From contig CAJXVU010000002.1 in NCBI GenBank assembly GCA_913062555.1, positions 110,637 through 174,636 of the forward strand: a stretch of 64,000 bases of DNA, in the 5' to 3' direction. Under the pieces are notes generated by a model. It saw only the letters and a list, made by a program, of their open reading frames with translations. It was not told the origin of the DNA and searched no databases. Both the position numbers and the translations under genes were made by a program. This DNA is from an uncultured Bacteroidota bacterium. GTDB taxonomy: Bacteria; Bacteroidota; Bacteroidia; Flavobacteriales; Flavobacteriaceae. This document shows positions 63,281 to 64,000 of the stretch, piece after piece; positions within the stretch are counted from its first letter, which is position 1, and the number at the start of each line of letters is the position of its first letter.

Positions 63281-63328
63281 ATGCCCAAGCTTGGGTATTG
63301 ACCTGTGTTGCCTGTCTTTCTATATTTG
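63281..63328 (+). promoter_or_regulatory. Palindromic operator plus -7 element, regulon site 4
   Basis: ATGCCCAAGCTTGGGTAT at 63281-63298, centre 63289.5, one mismatch from site 1. A perfect -7 element TATATTTG starts at 63321, 31.5 bp from the centre. It faces the beta-trefoil gene at 63520 with an expected leader of about 185 nt in which I see no other element. Confidence 0.7.
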
Positions 63329-63519
63329 ATATTATTAAAATTTCCATTCAATTCCTATAACGATAGCTGTTTTCTTGGTTAATAGCCCTTCAATGTTGTG
63401 TGATGACCTAATGCCTTGATATTCTCATCTGTATGAATTATATCTAAATAAAACGCGCTTTAAATCCAAAGAATAACCTTACCAATACGTATTAAGTTTA
63501 ACTCTTAAAATTTTAAATT

Positions 63520-64000
63520 ATGAAAAAAATTGTAACAAAGGTTTTAATTAGAGCCGCCCTTGTATTCATTTGTTTCGGCTTTTTTAATTCACTTCTAGCT
63601 CAGGATGGGCCTTTTCGAATGGAAAATCGTTGGAAAAAGACTTATATTAATAATCAGAGCGGTCCATTAGCTTTGGGGGCAATTCAGCCAGGCTGGTGGA
63701 GTGCTATGTGGACTCTTGAAAAAATCGGCAGTACAAATTATGTACGTATTAAAAACCGATGGAAAGGCACTTATATCCACAATCAAACTGGTTTAACCAT
63801 TGGTACTATTCAACCTGGGTGGTGGAGTGCTATGTGGACGCTTGAACCTGTACAAGGAACTAACTATGTCCGTATTAAAAACAGATGGAAAGGGACCTAT
63901 CTAAATAATCAAAATGGGACGTTATCTTTAGGTACAATTCAAACGGGGTGGTGGAGTGCGATGTGGACTGTAGGCTTATCTGCCGTCAATACCAGTGGTA
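63520..64000 (+). CDS. Secreted beta-trefoil repeat protein, 5' part
   Basis: The frame starts at ATG 63520 and is open at the right edge (160 codons visible). Signal peptide 1-28 (hydrophobic A-A-L-V-F-I-C-F-G-F-F, ending L-L-A-Q). Three repeats of ~42 residues follow, each with N-R-W-K-x-T-Y-I/L-x-N-Q, L-x-x-G-x-I-Q-x-G-W-W-S-A-M-W-T. Three such repeats make one beta-trefoil (ricin-like) fold, usually a carbohydrate-binding module; another domain probably follows after T-S-G. Conservation between repeats is very high, also in DNA (G-G-T-G-G-A-G-T-G-C). Under regulon site 4. Confidence 0.82.
   Translation, partial: MKKIVTKVLIRAALVFICFGFFNSLLAQDGPFRMENRWKKTYINNQSGPLALGAIQPGWWSAMWTLEKIGSTNYVRIKNRWKGTYIHNQTGLTIGTIQPGWWSAMWTLEPVQGTNYVRIKNRWKGTYLNNQNGTLSLGTIQTGWWSAMWTVGLSAVNTSG

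Overview
The window is a 64 kb chromosomal stretch of an AT-rich member of the Bacteroidota, most likely a marine Flavobacteriaceae. The evidence is the protein repertoire (S9 and M14 secreted peptidases, a CBM9/DUF5916 outer-membrane protein, ABC-permease/M1-aminopeptidase fusions, a GDCCVxC protein), signal peptides that usually end in A-Q, almost no Shine-Dalgarno sequences, and promoters with the Bacteroidota -7 element TAnnTTTG. I see no rRNA, tRNA, CRISPR array, prophage or intact insertion sequence.

Layout. 1-7.2 kb: the end of a BNR-repeat hydrolase, a secreted S9 peptidase, a KdgF-like cupin, two SDR oxidoreductases (the first lacks the catalytic Tyr/Lys) and a GH5_12-type glycosidase. 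7.3-8.1 kb: an ArsR regulator and a GDCCVxC protein of mercury-resistance type, without a transporter. 8.2-21.9 kb: a secreted peptidase and hydrolase region (S41, AraC regulator, two tandem serine hydrolases with duplicated upstream regions, S9, M14, DPP-IV-like S9). 22-25.9 kb: a TlpA thioredoxin, a PepSY-like secreted protein, and a NarL-type two-component system. 26-32.9 kb: pseudouridine degradation (psuG, psuK) divergent from a BtpA-family gene, then a GPP34 protein, a ChbG-like deacetylase and a CBM9/DUF5916 protein. 33-39 kb: two membrane proteins of unknown function, a lipoprotein serine hydrolase and an Lgt-like/beta-barrel fusion.

39-60.3 kb is the most unusual part. It holds two paralogous cassettes. 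Each has a LytTR response regulator and LytS-type kinase on the minus strand, divergent from an ABC ATPase followed by a giant ABC permease/M1 aminopeptidase fusion. The first cassette also contains an ankyrin-repeat PPP-type phosphatase. Between the cassettes lie a lipoprotein pseudogene with two nonsense codons, a probable small RNA, an ornithine cyclodeaminase-like/threonine synthase/APH-kinase operon and a luciferase-like monooxygenase. 60.3-64 kb: a small two-helix membrane protein, a thioesterase, a duplicated-domain secreted protein, a dienelactone hydrolase and the start of a secreted beta-trefoil repeat protein.

The main non-coding discovery is a palindrome resembling TACCCAAGCTTGGGTA (7-2-7 symmetry) that occurs four times (centres near 33925, 36795, 48731 and 63289). 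In each case the centre lies exactly 31.5 bp upstream of the first base of a TAnnTTTG-like -7 element on the plus strand. This geometry indicates one uncharacterised regulon with a class II-like activator site, controlling a membrane protein, the Lgt/beta-barrel fusion, a short terminator-ended transcript and a secreted beta-trefoil protein. One of the sites sits inside a 48-bp near-perfect palindrome.
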